A stretch of DNA of 64,000 nucleotides from Areca catechu (Eukaryota > Streptophyta > Magnoliopsida > Arecales > Arecaceae). The translations under genes and the position numbers were made by a program. The notes under the pieces were generated by a model. The model was not told where the DNA came from, did not search any database, and saw nothing but the letters and a program-made list of their open reading frames with translations. The stretch covers positions 716,001 to 780,000 of the forward strand of contig JAHSVC010000040.1 in the NCBI GenBank assembly GCA_021397845.1. Reading direction: 5' to 3'. Positions 32,934 through 43,854 of this stretch are shown piece by piece; position 1 is the stretch's first letter, and each line of letters starts with the position of its first letter.

Positions 32934-34476
32934 TGTTGCCCAAGTGGCTTCCCAAGAGGGGGGGTGAATTGGGATTAAAAACTTTTCACAATTATGTGCA
33001 CTTTGAAATTCTTTTAGTGTTGTGGTGCAATATGCAATGCGGAAGTAAATAAGTAAATTCAATAAGGCAAGATAAGCACGAACACAAATACAAAGAGATT
33101 TAGAGTGGTTCAGAGCAACCAGCTCCTACGTCCACTACCTAAGCACCACTTGGGATTTTCACTATATCCCCCAACCAAAATATAATTAGATTGTTTTACC
33201 AGGTTCATAATCCAAACCTATACACTTTGGTTTTACTGGGATTACCAAAGAAACCCGAACTCCCTTTGATTTTAAACAGAATCACCAACGAAACCCTAAC
33301 ACTTGGTTTTATATCGGGATCACCAAAAACCCAACTTAGGTTTTCACAAGGCTCACCTAAAAACCTTCAACCCTCTCTTAAGACACAGCCCCTTGTTATT
33401 ATTAGAGAGAAAACAAAGATAGAAAGAAATAGACAATCAACTACAATAAATCGAGTTTGTTTAAATGTTGCTGATGTAGATCAAGAAGAAGCCTAGCTTT
33501 GAATGCTCTTTAATTGCTCTTCAAGCTGCTTCTTTTCTTCTTCAATGAGTGGATTCAATGATGAAGTGGAGTTGGTGAAACTTTGAATCCTAACTTGAAA
33601 GTTCTTGAAGTAGTTTGGTGAAAGACTTGAAAGCTCTTCAATTTTTCAAGATATATCAATAATAATGCTCTCTTAATTGTTTTATCCCTCAAAAGCATCC
33701 CTTTTATAATTTTCCATAAGATATGGCCGTTGTAGGGCCTAGGGATTCATGAAAGAGCTGTTGGAGATGAAATAGAATTCAAAAATAACTTCTAGTAACT
33801 AGCCATTGGAGTGCAGCTACTCGAGCCGGCTCGAGGTCCACGAGTCGGCTCGAGGTCCACGAGTCAGCTTGAGGTCTCAAACAGTCCAAAATAAATTTAT
33901 TTGAGAGTCAGCTCTTGCCTTCAGTCAATTCAAAACAAAAAATTACAGGAGTCGACTCTTTAGGGCAAAGTCGGCTCGAAGTCTAGTCACCAAAAATCAT
34001 AACTCTAGATGGGTCGACTCTTGGGGCTCAAGTCGGCTTGAGTTCTCAGACTTCAGAAACATGAATTCTTCCACGAGTCGGCTCTTGATACTGAAACTTC
34101 TGAAATTTCATCGTGCCGTGCCACAAGGAGTCGGCTCTTGATCCATGAGTCAGCTCTTGCCAAAACTTTAATTAATGCTTCAAACTTTTCCAAAACTCTT
34201 TAACACTTAAATCAAATAAGAGCTAACTATATACTCTCAATTTTATAATTTTCAGCCCTTTTTACAAGATTACAAGATTGCCGAAAATTGGGGCTTTTAC
34301 AAGTTAAAGTTCATAAAAGTCCATACATAATTGAATTACCTCTCAATCAATTTGAAAACCAATTTAAACTAAAGGTAACTAATTTCCTGCAAAAACTTCT
34401 CAAGTAATTGAAAGAATTAGTATCAAATACATGCTCCAATATTTTGTGATCATCAAAATCATTCCAGGGGTCAACA
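32934..34476 (-). mobile_element. 3' LTR of element C
   Basis: Bounded by TGTTGCCCAAG and GGGGTCAACA (plus-strand reading). It is highly similar to 42078-43628. It contains GAGTCGGCTCGAGG units at 33823-33900 and 33945-34165; on the sense strand these read GAGCCGACTC, exactly the unit of element B. A TATA-like AATTATAAAAGGG is on the minus strand at 33699-33711. Confidence 0.92.
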
Positions 34477-34490
34477 ATCTCCCCCTTTTT
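34477..34490 (-). other. Polypurine tract of element C
   Basis: On the minus strand AAAAAGGGGGAGAT directly precedes the 3' LTR start TGTTGACCCC. The purine run is longer and cleaner than in A or B. Confidence 0.92.
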
Positions 34491-34529
34491 GATGATGACA
34501 AAACATTAGGCATGAGCATAATTTAAAAA

Positions 34530-34800
34530 ACACTTTACAATTTCAGTGTATCATATCCATATGTATCAAATGATATTAGACATAGTGTGTATCAAGGTAT
34601 CAAATTGTTGAACTGATAATTATTAATGCAATGTATTATATGTATCAAATGTATAATAAGACTGAAAACTATCAACACCAAGTATCATATGTATCGATAC
34701 AAAGTTTCATCTGTATCATATGTGTATCAAGTATCGAAAACATAATGTATTGAAACATAATGTATCAAATGTATTGCATATTGAAACTTCACAAAATTTA
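34530..34800 (-). repeat. TTTGATACA-type motif array in element C 3' UTR
   Basis: On the minus strand the core TGATAC recurs about a dozen times (TTTGATACAT, TTGATACAC, ATGATACAGATG and similar). The place is the same as in A and B, but the 5' half of the motif (GCTC) is mostly missing. Element C's own PBS copy is TAGTATCAAAGT, whose complement ACTTTGATACTA resembles these repeats. Confidence 0.6.
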
Positions 34801-35058
34801 CTAGTATTTAAAGCAAATTTCATGAAAACTTAACAAACATAAGCTCCCCCTTACTATTGTAATAGCATTTCTTTTTTTATTTTCATCAAATTTTCATAAA
34901 TTTTCATATAAATTTTCATAGATTAACATTCATATCTTCACATTTTCATGCACTTTCTCCCTTCTCCCCCTTTTTGTCATCAACAAAAGGTATACAAGAT
35001 AGGAGAACATTCATTCACTCATGAGTATATCATAAGAAGACATGTAGCATAAAAAGTA

Positions 35059-35062
<4 letters not shown>

Positions 35063-35108
<46 letters not shown>
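35063..35108. repeat. (AT)n microsatellite
   Basis: About 46 bases of near-perfect AT dinucleotide in the 3' UTR of element C. It creates an artificial Ile-Tyr reading frame. Confidence 0.95.
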
Positions 35109-35111
<3 letters not shown>

Positions 35112-35229
35112 AAAAGTCAGTACAACAGTGATACATTACAAATATGCCTCGACACGACAAAATAGTATCACAACAACAAAACATAAATAGCATAAAGATC
35201 TAAAAACATCAAGATGAAAGACTAAAACA

Positions 35230-36841
35230 TCAAAAAGATGGACTAGGATCATCACCACTAAGGTCTTCCTTACTAGAGGAGGAACCGACCTCTAAGATAC
35301 CTGGAGCAGGCCTGAACTTAGTGAACCTAGGCCTAAGGTCCCTGAGTCTAGTCCTAACAGGTCTGGTAGTCCTAGAAGCTTTGGTTTTGGCTTTAGTTTT
35401 CACTTTGAACTCGGAAGAAATGACAATAGGAGTGGGTATGGTAGTGGAAGGATCAAAAGACAAGGCCAAATGCTGGTGGTAGACAATATCTGTGTAGCTA
35501 GAGTCTCTCCAATGTTAGATCCTGGAATCTCGGTACCAGCCTCTACCTCAGCAAGAGTGGCCTCTAAAGGAATATCACTGAAATGTGCTATCTGTCCCTG
35601 CTTGCAATCAGTGCCAGTGTCAGGTGCTGCTGTGGAAGTAGTCAGTACAGACTGACAGGCTGCAGTAAGCTGTCAAAGAATAGTCATGATATCCTAGAAT
35701 CCCTGGTGCATCTCCGATTGAAGAGCAGAAATCATGGCATAAGTCTTAACTCTCCCTCTATGAAGACTCGAGATCTCGTCCAGTACACACTGCAATCGGT
35801 CATCAGCATCAGGTCCAATAGCTGTAGATCCTCGACTAGTGAACAAGGAGTGGTAGGAGCTAGCTCTGAGGGTCTAGCCTCATCAGTATGTGCCTCTGCC
35901 TCTCCACCATATCCCTCTGCTGCCTGAATGTCCTTATCTGAGTCATCCTCTTAGTGAGCCACTGGAAGACCTGAGCTCTTCCTCATCCAGTGACCCTCTA
36001 CTCTAATAAATCCCATCCGAGTCAAATATTTCATGTTGTATCTGTTTGTATATAAGAGTGGCCTACTGTCCTCACCAGACAGGTCAACTAGGGCATCTTG
36101 AAATGGAAGTGTGAAAACCATCTTGTATGGTAGATATGCCCGTGCCCTACGGATAGCCTTTCTCATATGTGAAAGCATAATGAATAGTAGATTAAGGGCC
36201 TCCCCCTCAATCATGAATCTTATAAAGGCCAGATCGTGCTCACTGACCCAGTCAAACCTCCCCGTCCTGGGCAAGAAGATACGACTAATGATGTTGTGCA
36301 ATAATCTCATTTTCAATGATAATTGGTTTGCACTAACATGAATAACTCCCTTTACATTTGTTCTTTCCAGCACTAATCTCAAAGTCTTTTGCTTCTCCTT
36401 CAAAACTAGGTAACATTCACCCTCTTTTGGAATGTGAAGAATACTTGATAACTTTTGTTCACTAATTTCAATATGCTTACCCTTCACTATACCTTCAATG
36501 TGGAAAGCACCTAAGGACATACTTTCAAAAAATTGCCTAACCAGGTTGGGATAAGTGGGAAGATTTAGCATACAAAACTCTTTCCAACCCTGTTTAGTCA
36601 ACCAATCCCCAATGTGCAAATGCTCTTACTCTAGGAAATTGAAATCAATGCATCTACCCAATGTAACTTGTCTATTTCCCATTAAAGTAACTTGCCTTGG
36701 TGCCTCTTGCTCTTCCTCATGCTCTATTTGCTATTCTTCTTCCAGATTTAAGGTATCCAAATGCCGCTTTGTCCTTCTTTCCTCAATAACCATCCGAACC
36801 ACTCTCCTAGGTTTCTTGGCTACGGCCAAACGAGGAGCCAT
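35230..36841 (-). pseudogene. Third ORF of copia element C
   Basis: Starts at the ATG at 36841 (MAPRLAVAKKPRRVVRM) and runs about 530 codons. Stops occur at about 36734 and 36626, and at least one frameshift lies before the C-terminus. The open stretch 36619-35951 encodes the central domain: HIGDWLTKQGWKEFCML, TYPNLVRQFFESM, IVKGKHIEIS, LRLVLERTNVKGVIHV, KMRLLHNIISRIFLPRTGRF, DWVSEHDLAFIRFMI, then YLPYKMVFTLPFQDALVDLS and YLTRMGFIRVEGHWMRK. The tail (35469-35230) is basic with RPVRTRLRDLRPRF and a Ser/Asp-rich end, as in A. It resembles plant 'putative plant transposon protein' domains. No transmembrane segment is evident. Role unknown. Confidence 0.65.
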
Positions 36842-36974
36842 CTAGCTTGGATTAGGACTTCGGAGAGATTAGGAAGTGTTCTAGGAGCTTTTCCTAGGTT
36901 AGGAAGAGGAGTCGGCTAAGGGGAAGTGAGAAAATTGAAAAGAAATAGTGAAAACAAACATATGGAACCCTATT

Positions 36975-37020
36975 TAAAAACCTTCAGCCTGACTCTCGAG
37001 TTGGCTCGAGCTAAAATTCA
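36975..37020 (-). repeat. LTR-type motif cluster upstream of the third ORF (element C)
   Basis: CTGACTCTCGAGTTGGCTCGAG lies between the pol end and the third ORF, at the same relative place as in A and B. Only two units are seen here. Confidence 0.4.
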
Positions 37021-37174
37021 GCCTAAAACTCAAAAAGGGTTAAATCAATTTTTTGGATTTTTAGTCACTAAAATAGATTGTCATAAGCTCTAGAGTGAAA
37101 TTTGAAAAGTCTAGATAATTTTTCCTTATTTTTTAAAAAATTAGGTCAAAATGTTTAGAATGGGTCACATAGGC

Positions 37175-37800
37175 CTAATTCGCCTCTAATCTTCTAAAAT
37201 CTTTCTTGACTTAGGGGTTTAGTAAAAATATCAGCAAGTTGATCTTTAGTAGGTACAAATTCTAGCTCAACAACATTATTTAAAACATGATCATGAATAA
37301 AATGATGTCTTATTTCTATGTGCTTAGTTCGTGAATGCTGAATTGGATTTTTGGATAAGTTAATAGCACTAGTGTTATCACATTTAATTAGAATTTTAGA
37401 TTAGACAACACCGTAATCTTCTAATTCTTGCTTGATCCATAACACTTGAGCATAACAGCCCCCAGTAGCTACATATTCTACCTCAGCAGTAGACAGTGCT
37501 ACAGAGTTTTGCTTGCGACAGTGCCATGAAATCAAGTTAATACCTAGAAATTGACAGGTGCCACTTATGCTTTTTCTATCAATTTTATGGCCTCCATAAT
37601 CAGCATCAGAATAACTAATTAATTTCAAAGATGTGTGTTTAGAGTACCATAAACCTAGATTGCATGTGCCTTTAAGATGTTTAATGATTCTTTTAACAGC
37701 TATGATGTATGACTCTTTTGGATTAGATTGAAAACGTGCACACATACAAACACTAAATAAAATATCAGGTCTACTAGCTATCAAAAAAGTAAAGAACCGA
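37175..37800 (-). pseudogene. RNase H and Pol C-terminus of element C
   Basis: The stretch 37784-37401 gives ASRPDILFSVCMCARFQSNP, HLKGTCNLGLWYSKH, SYSDADYGGHKIDRKS, GTCQFLGINLISWHCRKQ and VALSTAEVEYVATGGCYAQ, including the conserved Asp of DADYGG and Glu of STAEVEY. After a stop (37400) the tail reads ITKHIEIRHHFIHDHV-like and DIFTKPLS-like to about 37175. The coding end is therefore only mildly damaged. Confidence 0.8.
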
Positions 37801-38590
37801 TCATACCTCTGTACAGCTTTTGATCAACATTTGTGCCATTCTCATCTTTATCAAGTCTATATACAGGACTCAGGGGTGTTTCAATTTCTTTGCTTGATTC
37901 CATGCCAAATTTCTTGATAATCTCTTTGATGTATTTGGCTTGGTTTATCAGAATACCTTCCTTAGATTATTTGATTTGAAGCTCGAAGAAGTAACTTAGC
38001 TCACCCATCAAGTTCATCTCGAATTCACCCTGCATTAGCTTAGCAAAGTCTTGACACAAAGATTCAATAGTAGATCCAAAAATAATATCATCAATATAGA
38101 TTTGAACAACTAAAATATCATTATTTTTTCTTTGAATAAACAGTGTGGTGTCAACACTACCTCTTACAAAATCATTTGAAATTAAAAACTTACTTAGTCT
38201 GTCATACCAGGCTCTAGGTGCCTATTTCAGACCATACAAAGCTTTATTCAATTTGAAAACATGATTTAGAAATGAGTGATCGAAAAAACCCGGTGGTTGT
38301 TCGACAAAAACTTCTTCAGATAGAAAACCATTCAAAAATGCACTCTTTACATCCATTTGAAATAACTTAAAATTCATAAAGCATGCATATGCTAATAGTA
38401 ATATAATGGCTTCTAATCTAGCTACTGGTGTATAAGTTTCATCAAAATCTATTCCCTCTTCTTGATTATATCCTTGTGCTACCAGTCTAGCCTTATTTCT
38501 AATTATATTTCCTTTTTCATCTAATTTATTTCTATAAGCCCACCTAGTACCTATAATAGGATGGTCATTAGGTCTTTCTACTAGGGTCTA
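37800..38590 (-). pseudogene. Reverse transcriptase of element C
   Basis: Copia RT can be read nearly throughout: GTRWAYRNKLDEKGNII, ARLVAQGYNQEEGIDFDET, PVARLEAI, FQMDVKSAFLNGFLSEEVFV, a YGLK-stop-APRAWYDRLS block and the catalytic box QIYIDDIIFGST (38088-38102). Stops occur in place of Gln after YGLK and near 37965, and a change at 37798 separates it from RNase H. Reverse transcriptase copies element RNA into DNA in the particle; this copy is interrupted but retains both catalytic Asp. Confidence 0.85.
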
Positions 38591-39784
38591 GGCATTATTT
38601 CTCCTAAATTGGTTTAATTCATCATGCATTGCTAACATCCAATTAGGATCAGTTTCAGCTTCTTCTATAGTGTGTGGTTCTACATGAGAAACAAAAGCAA
38701 TTAAGTCATGTATATCTCTATGTGCAGCTCTAGTTCTAACACCTTGAGATGGGTCTCCTATAATTAGTTCCTTAGGATGTGAGTGTACATACCTCCATTC
38801 CTTGGGTATATCATAATGATTTTTGCTTACCTCTTCTTCATGTGGTTCACTTGATTGTTTGTCTTTGAGAGTTAAATCTTTCAGTCCATGTTCTAGTGTA
38901 CCTGCATTATCATCAGCAAGATCTTCTTTTCTAGAAGATGTAATGTCAGATTCATTGAAAACAACATATATTAATTCTTCTATAGTCAATGTTCTTTTAT
39001 TGAAAACTCGATAGGCTTTACTATTTAAAGAATATCCAAGAAAAATAGCCTCATCGGATTTTGCATCAAATTTACCAAGATTATCTTTTTCATTATTAAG
39101 AACAAAGCATTTATATCCGAAAACATAAAAATATTTGATATTAGGTTTTCTATTATTCCATAGTTCATAGGGGGTTTTTCTAATGATAGGTCTAATCAAA
39201 ACTCTGTTCAAAATATAGCAAGCGGTATTTACAGCTTCTGTCCAAAAGTATTTTGGAAGATTTCCTTTAGAAAGCATTGCTCGGGACATCTCTTCCAAAG
39301 TACGATTCTTTCTTTCTACAACACTATTTTGCTGTGGTGTTCTAGGTGCAGAGAAGTTTTGGTCAATACTGTGATTTGTATAAAAGTGATCAAAATGTTG
39401 ATTTTCAAACTTAGTGCCATGATCACTATGAATTGAAATAACAGATAGATTTTTCAAATTTGTAACTCTTTTATAAAACTTTTTGAATACTTTAAAAGTT
39501 TCATCTTTATGTGCAATAAATAAAACCCATGTGTATCTTGAAAAATCATCTACAATCACAAGGCCATATTTCATACTACCTAGGCTTATAGTCCTAGTAG
39601 GTCAAAATAAGTCAATGTGAAGTAGCTCTAAGGGTCTAGTAGTAGAAACAATGTTTTTGGATTTAAAACTCTCCCTCACTTGCTTTCCTAATTGACAAGC
39701 ATCACAAACATAATCAAAATTAACTTTAAATCTTGGCAAACCTTTGACTAAATCTTTTAAAATTAGTTTTGCTATAGTATCCAT
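38588..39784 (-). pseudogene. Integrase of element C (core intact, zinc region interrupted)
   Basis: The stretch 39784-39602 carries the HHCC side (KGLPRFKVNFDYVCDACQLGK) and ELLHIDLF, containing the first catalytic Asp; a stop (39601) replaces the usual codon after F. The 328-codon stretch 39574-38588 has DDFSRYTWVLF, ISIHSDHGTKFEN (second Asp) and SVVERKNRTLEEM (third acidic residue; the usual Gly before VVE is Ser), the YNRK-type PYELW block, FGYKCFVLN and the linker to RT. It would insert the cDNA into the genome; the TGTAC duplication is the footprint of the ancestral enzyme. Confidence 0.88.
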
Positions 39785-39989
39785 ACTAGCATGTCCAAGT
39801 TACCTATATCATAGTAAACTTGATTCCTTGCTCTTGTCATTCATTACTATAAGACTTGTATTGCTTGACATAGCTAGATCATTAAGATCTACTACATAAA
39901 TATTACCAAGTCTATGTCCAATGAATTTAGTACTAGAGTCAAGTGGATCAACTACTATACACATTGATGACTTGAAGAAAATATTAAAA

Positions 39990-40215
39990 CCAATATCACA
40001 CAGCTAACTAATACTCAAAAGATTATATTTTAACTTTTTTACAAGTAACACCTTTTCAATAAATGTAGGAATAATTTTAATTTTACCGATACTGATTCTC
40101 CTTCCTTTTCGATTATCACCAAATGTTACCATTCCACTATCTTTTTGTTCTAGGATGAAGAATTGATCAATATCACCTGTCATGTATCTTGAACAGTCGC
40201 AATCCAGATACATCT
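39990..40215 (-). pseudogene. Protease and GAG-pre-integrase fragment of element C
   Basis: The frame starting at 40213 reads MYLDCDCSRYMTGD then GMVTFGDNRKGRRISIGKIK and LKYNLLSIS. The first block is the protease active-site region; the family triplet DSG appears as DCD, so the catalytic turn is damaged. The second block is the pre-integrase domain. Confidence 0.75.
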
Positions 40216-40445
40216 TTTTTTTATATTTGTGGCTACAAGATATCCCTGCAAAACAATCATGTAACAGATTTAGGTACCCAAGCTTTCATGGGTCCTTGCA
40301 AGTTAGTAGAAATGGCTCCTTTTGGAATCCAAACTTTCTTAATTTTCTTTTTGTCATTATATTTCAAATGATACTCAAATGCCTTATGACTAATATTATT
40401 GCAAGCATAGCATACAATCCTTGACTTTGAATAATAAGCATTAGA

Positions 40446-41180
40446 TTATGCAAATTTAGGTCTAACTTGTTTTGAAGTAATAAACTTAGGAGCATATGAT
40501 GTAGATGCAGAAAATTTGTTTGAATTTGAACTTTTGTAACCAATTCCAAATTTGTTATTTGTTTCTCTTTGATCTTTTAAAATTAATTCAAGCTTGTTGG
40601 AACTTAGGGTTAGTTTTTCAACCAAAGGCTTGAGCTTTTGAACTTCTTTCTTTAAATCATCATTTTCATTTTGCAAATCTTTGTTTTTCTCAAGAAGCTC
40701 TTCTTTTTCAAATTGAGTGGTCTTAAGTCTTTCACAAACTAGGTTTAATTCTCTTTGCAAAATTTTATTTCTTTCACCAAATTTATTTTTATCCTTTTCA
40801 AATGTATCACATTGATTTTTCAAGATTTTCATTTTTAAACCAGCCTTTTTGTATTCTACTAATAATTTATAAAATGCATTATGCAGTTCATCATATGTAA
40901 ATTCTAAGTTATGTTCAAAAGTAGTTACCTTGTCCTCCAAATCTATAAGATAGATTTGTGCAGTTTTTGTTGTCTCTTCATCCTCTTCAGTGGATATATT
41001 CATCGCCGTCACTCCATGCTGCAAGCATTGCCTTCTTCTTCTTTTTGGTGAACATCTTTTTCTTTGCTTCAGGTTAGTCAGGACGGATATGTCCCGGCTT
41101 CTTGCATCCATAGCAGATTGGAACTTGATCCTTATCTTTATCCTTCTTCTTTTCTTTGTCCTTTTCTCTTTCTCTCCCAA
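40446..41180 (-). pseudogene. Gag zinc knuckle and coiled-coil region of element C
   Basis: The zinc knuckle CYGCKKPGHIRPDC (about 41115-41070, in a neighbouring frame) is a complete CX2CX4HX4C. It is followed by a long coiled coil (about residues 70-210 of the 244-codon stretch) rich in Glu/Lys/Leu: DLEDKVTTFEHNLEF, EFEKEELLEKNKDLQNEND, KKEVQKLKPLVEKL. A Ser/Asn-rich linker leads to the protease. A coiled coil here is typical, to my knowledge, of Sirevirus gag. Only the frame change near the knuckle breaks it. Confidence 0.75.
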
Positions 41181-42020
41181 AATCTCCTTTTCTGAATTGC
41201 TTCCTCCATCTTTTTGTTTTTCTTCTGCTCATAAACCTTTTAAACTTTCTCATTACAAGGGCAATCTCATCATTTTCTAAATCACCATCATCTGATGAGT
41301 CTGAGTCTTCATTCTTATCTCTTCTATAGCTTTAAATGCTATAGCTTTATTTTTCTTGGAGTCTTCATCAGTCATTTGTTGCATGGCTAATTCATGTATA
41401 ATTAGTGAACCAAGCAACTCATCTAGTGGTAGAGTGTTCAGGTCCTTTGCCTCTTAAATAGCAGTCACCTTAGCTTTCCATTTATCTGGCAAGGATCTCA
41501 AAACTTTTTGGACAAGGTCAGCATTAGTGTAAGTTCTTCCAAGGCTTTTGAAATCATTTATAATATCAGTAAAGCGAGTATACATAGCAGATATAGTCTC
41601 ACTAGGATCCATTTTAAATAACTCATAGTTATGTACAAGAAGATTGATTTTTGATGTTTTAACTTGTGATGTGCCTTTATGTATAATTTCTAGCTCATCC
41701 CAAATTTTTTTAGCAGAATTACAAGTTAAAATTCTGTTAAACTCACTTGGATCCAAAGAACAATACAACAGGTTCATAGCTTTGGTATTCAATTTAGCTA
41801 GTTTCATATCATTTTTGTCCCATTCCTTTTCAGGTTTGGGAAACTCAACATCATTAACTCAAATAGTGGGTGTGTGAAGTCCTTTCAGAATAATTTTTCA
41901 TAAATGAAAATCTATGGCTTGAATGTATATTTTGATTCTCGCCTTCCAGTATGTATAATTGGTTCCAGTGAAAAGTGAAGGTCGATTAGTGGATTGACCT
42001 TTGGCCAATGAAGTGCTCAT
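41180..42020 (-). pseudogene. Copia gag N-terminal part of element C
   Basis: ATG at 42018-42020 gives MSTSLAKGQSTNRPSLFTG then YTYWKARIKIYIQAID; stops follow in place of Gln/Trp at about 41897 and 41858. The open stretch 41807-41454 holds the gag core: KAMNLLYCSLDPSEFNRI, SAKKIWDELEIIHKG, SKINLLVHNYELFKMDP and NADLVQKVLRSLPDKWKAKV. The start is about 45 bases downstream of the PBS. Gag forms the particle coat. Confidence 0.82.
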
Positions 42021-42063
42021 AGGATGTGCTATCTATCTTTACTCTAAGTAAATTTTAGAGACT

Positions 42064-42075
42064 ACTTTGATACTA
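42064..42075 (-). other. Primer binding site of element C (tRNA-iMet, mutated)
   Basis: On the minus strand, two bases (AG) after the 5' LTR, TAGTATCAAAGT differs from TGGTATCAGAGC by three transitions (two G to A, one C to T). Position and spacer are identical to element B. Confidence 0.85.
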
Positions 42076-42077
42076 CT

Positions 42078-43628
42078 TGTTACCCAGGTGACTTCCTAAG
42101 AGGGGGGTGAATTGGGATTAAAAACTTTTCACAACTATGTGCACTTTGAAATTCTTTTAGTATTGTGGTGCAATATGCAATGCGGAAGTAAATAAATAAA
42201 TACAATAAGGCAAGATAAGCACGAACACAAACACAAAGAGATTTAGAGTGGTTCGGAGCAACTGGCTTCTACGTCCACTACCTAAGCACCACTTGGGATT
42301 TCCACTATATCCCCCAATTGGAATACAGTCGAATTGTTTTACCAGGCTTACAGTCCAAACCTATACACTTTGGTTTTACAAGAATTATCAAAGAAACCCG
42401 AACTCCCTTTGGTTTTAAACAGGATCACCAAAGAAACCCTAATACTTGGTTTTATATCGGGATCACCAAGAACCCAACTTAGGTTTTCACAAGGCTCACC
42501 TAAAAACCTTCAACCCTCTCTTAAGACACAGCCCCTTGCTATTCTTAGAGAGAAAACAAAGATAGAAAGAAATAAATAAGCAACTATAACAAACCGAGTT
42601 TGTTTAAATGTTGCCGATGTAGATCAAGATGAAGCCTAGCTTTGAATGCTCTTTAATTACTCTTCAAGCTATTTCTTTGCTTCTTCAATGAGTGGATTCA
42701 ATGATGAAGTAGAGTTGGTGAAGCTTTGAATCCTAACTTGAAAGCTCTTAAAGTAGTTTGGTGAAAAACTTGAAGACTCTTCAATTTCTCAAGATAAATC
42801 AATAATAATGCTCTCTTAATTGTTTTATCCCTCAAAAGCAATCCCTTTTATAATTTTCCATGAGATATGGCCATTGTAAGGCCTAGGAATTTGTGAAAGA
42901 GCTGTTGGAGATGAAATAGAATTCAAAAATCACTTCCAGCAACTAGCCATTGGAGTGCATAAAATGGCTACTCGAGTCGGCTCGAGGTCCACGAGTCGGC
43001 TCGAAGTCTCAGACAGTCCAAAATAAATTTCTGTGAGAGCCAGCTCTTGCCTTCAATCAATTCAAAACAAAAAATTATAGGAGTTGGCTCTTCAGGGCAG
43101 AGTCGGCTCGAAGTCTAGTCACCAAAAATCATAACTCCGGATGAGTCGACTTTTGGGGCTTGAGTCGGCTTGAGTTCTTAGACTTCAGAAACATGAATTC
43201 TTCCACGAGTCGGCTCTTGGAACACGAGTCGGCTCTTGATACTGAAACTTCTGAAATTTTATCATGCCATGCCACAAGTAGTCGGCTCTTGATCCATGAG
43301 TCGCTCTTGACAAAACTTTAATTAATGCTTCAAACTTCTCCAAAACTCTTCAACACTTAAATCAAATAAGAGCTAATCTACATACTCTCAATTTTACAAT
43401 TTTCTAGCCCTTTTTATAAGATTACAAGGTTGGCAAAAATTAGGGCTTTTACAAGTTAAAGTTCATAAAAGTCCATACATAATTGAATTATCTCTCAATC
43501 AATTTGAAAACCAATTTAAACTAAAGGTAACCAATTTCCTGCAAAAACTTCTCAAGTAATTGAAAGAATTAGTATCAAATACATGCTCCAATATTTTATG
43601 ATCAACAAAATCATTCCAGGGGTCAACA
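42078..43628 (-). mobile_element. 5' LTR of element C
   Basis: Bounded by TGTTACCCAGG and GGGGTCAACA (plus-strand reading). Similarity to 32934-34476 is high along the whole length, with a few dozen visible differences and small indels, for example an extra ATAAAATGG-containing segment at 42958. GAGTCGGCTC units at 42975-43310 match those of the other LTR. Confidence 0.92.
42843..42855 (-). promoter_or_regulatory. TATA box of the element C 5' LTR
   Basis: Minus strand AATTATAAAAGGG, conserved in both LTRs (also 33699-33711). It lies downstream of the GAGCCGACTC cluster, about 765 bases before the LTR end, as expected for a U3 promoter. Confidence 0.5.
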
Positions 43629-43842
43629 TGTACTGTGATGGACGTGATGCAGAAAATAAATCCTAAAGATGCCTATCTCTTTATTTTCTTTTTCAAGGAT
43701 TAATTCACAGCGGCACCCCTACACGCCATAGAAAATCTTGTTGGAATGGGAGGTGAGGGTCTTGCAGCCCTACTTTTTCTATGATTGGAGTACTTAAAGT
43801 TCTCTAAGTCAGCACAAGAGAGATTAAACCCTAGTTTAACCT

Positions 43843-43854
43843 GCTCTGATACCA
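43843..43854 (-). other. Exact tRNA-iMet primer binding site
   Basis: GCTCTGATACCA on the plus strand, i.e. TGGTATCAGAGC on the minus strand, without mismatch. Confidence 0.7.

Larger units (their letters stand above)
32934..43628 (-). mobile_element. Copia element C (Sirevirus-like), complete, minus strand
   Basis: A full-length 10.7-kb copia element on the minus strand with LTRs of 1543 bp (left, 3') and 1551 bp (right, 5'), PBS, gag, coiled coil, protease, integrase, reverse transcriptase, RNase H, third ORF, repeat-bearing 3' UTR and polypurine tract. It is the best preserved of the three family members here: the integrase frame is open for 328 codons. Frameshifts and stops in gag, RT and the third ORF still make it defective. 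It lies in the 3' part of the Tat-type element. Confidence 0.92.
32929..43633. other. 5-bp target site duplication of element C (TGTAC)
   Basis: TGTAC at 32929-32933 and 43629-43633 directly flanks the two LTRs. A perfect 5-bp duplication is the usual integrase footprint of copia elements and fixes both ends of element C. Confidence 0.95.

Noticed and set aside
33191..33496. 101-codon frame repeated at 42334-42579
   Set aside because: Both copies are the same stretch of the element C LTRs on the non-coding strand.
35011..35193. Small protein rich in Ile-Tyr on the minus strand
   Set aside because: It is a reading frame through an AT microsatellite.
40990..41280. Plus-strand 96-codon frame with hydrophobic stretch
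   Set aside because: It is antisense to the gag zinc knuckle of element C; the minus-strand translation explains the sequence.
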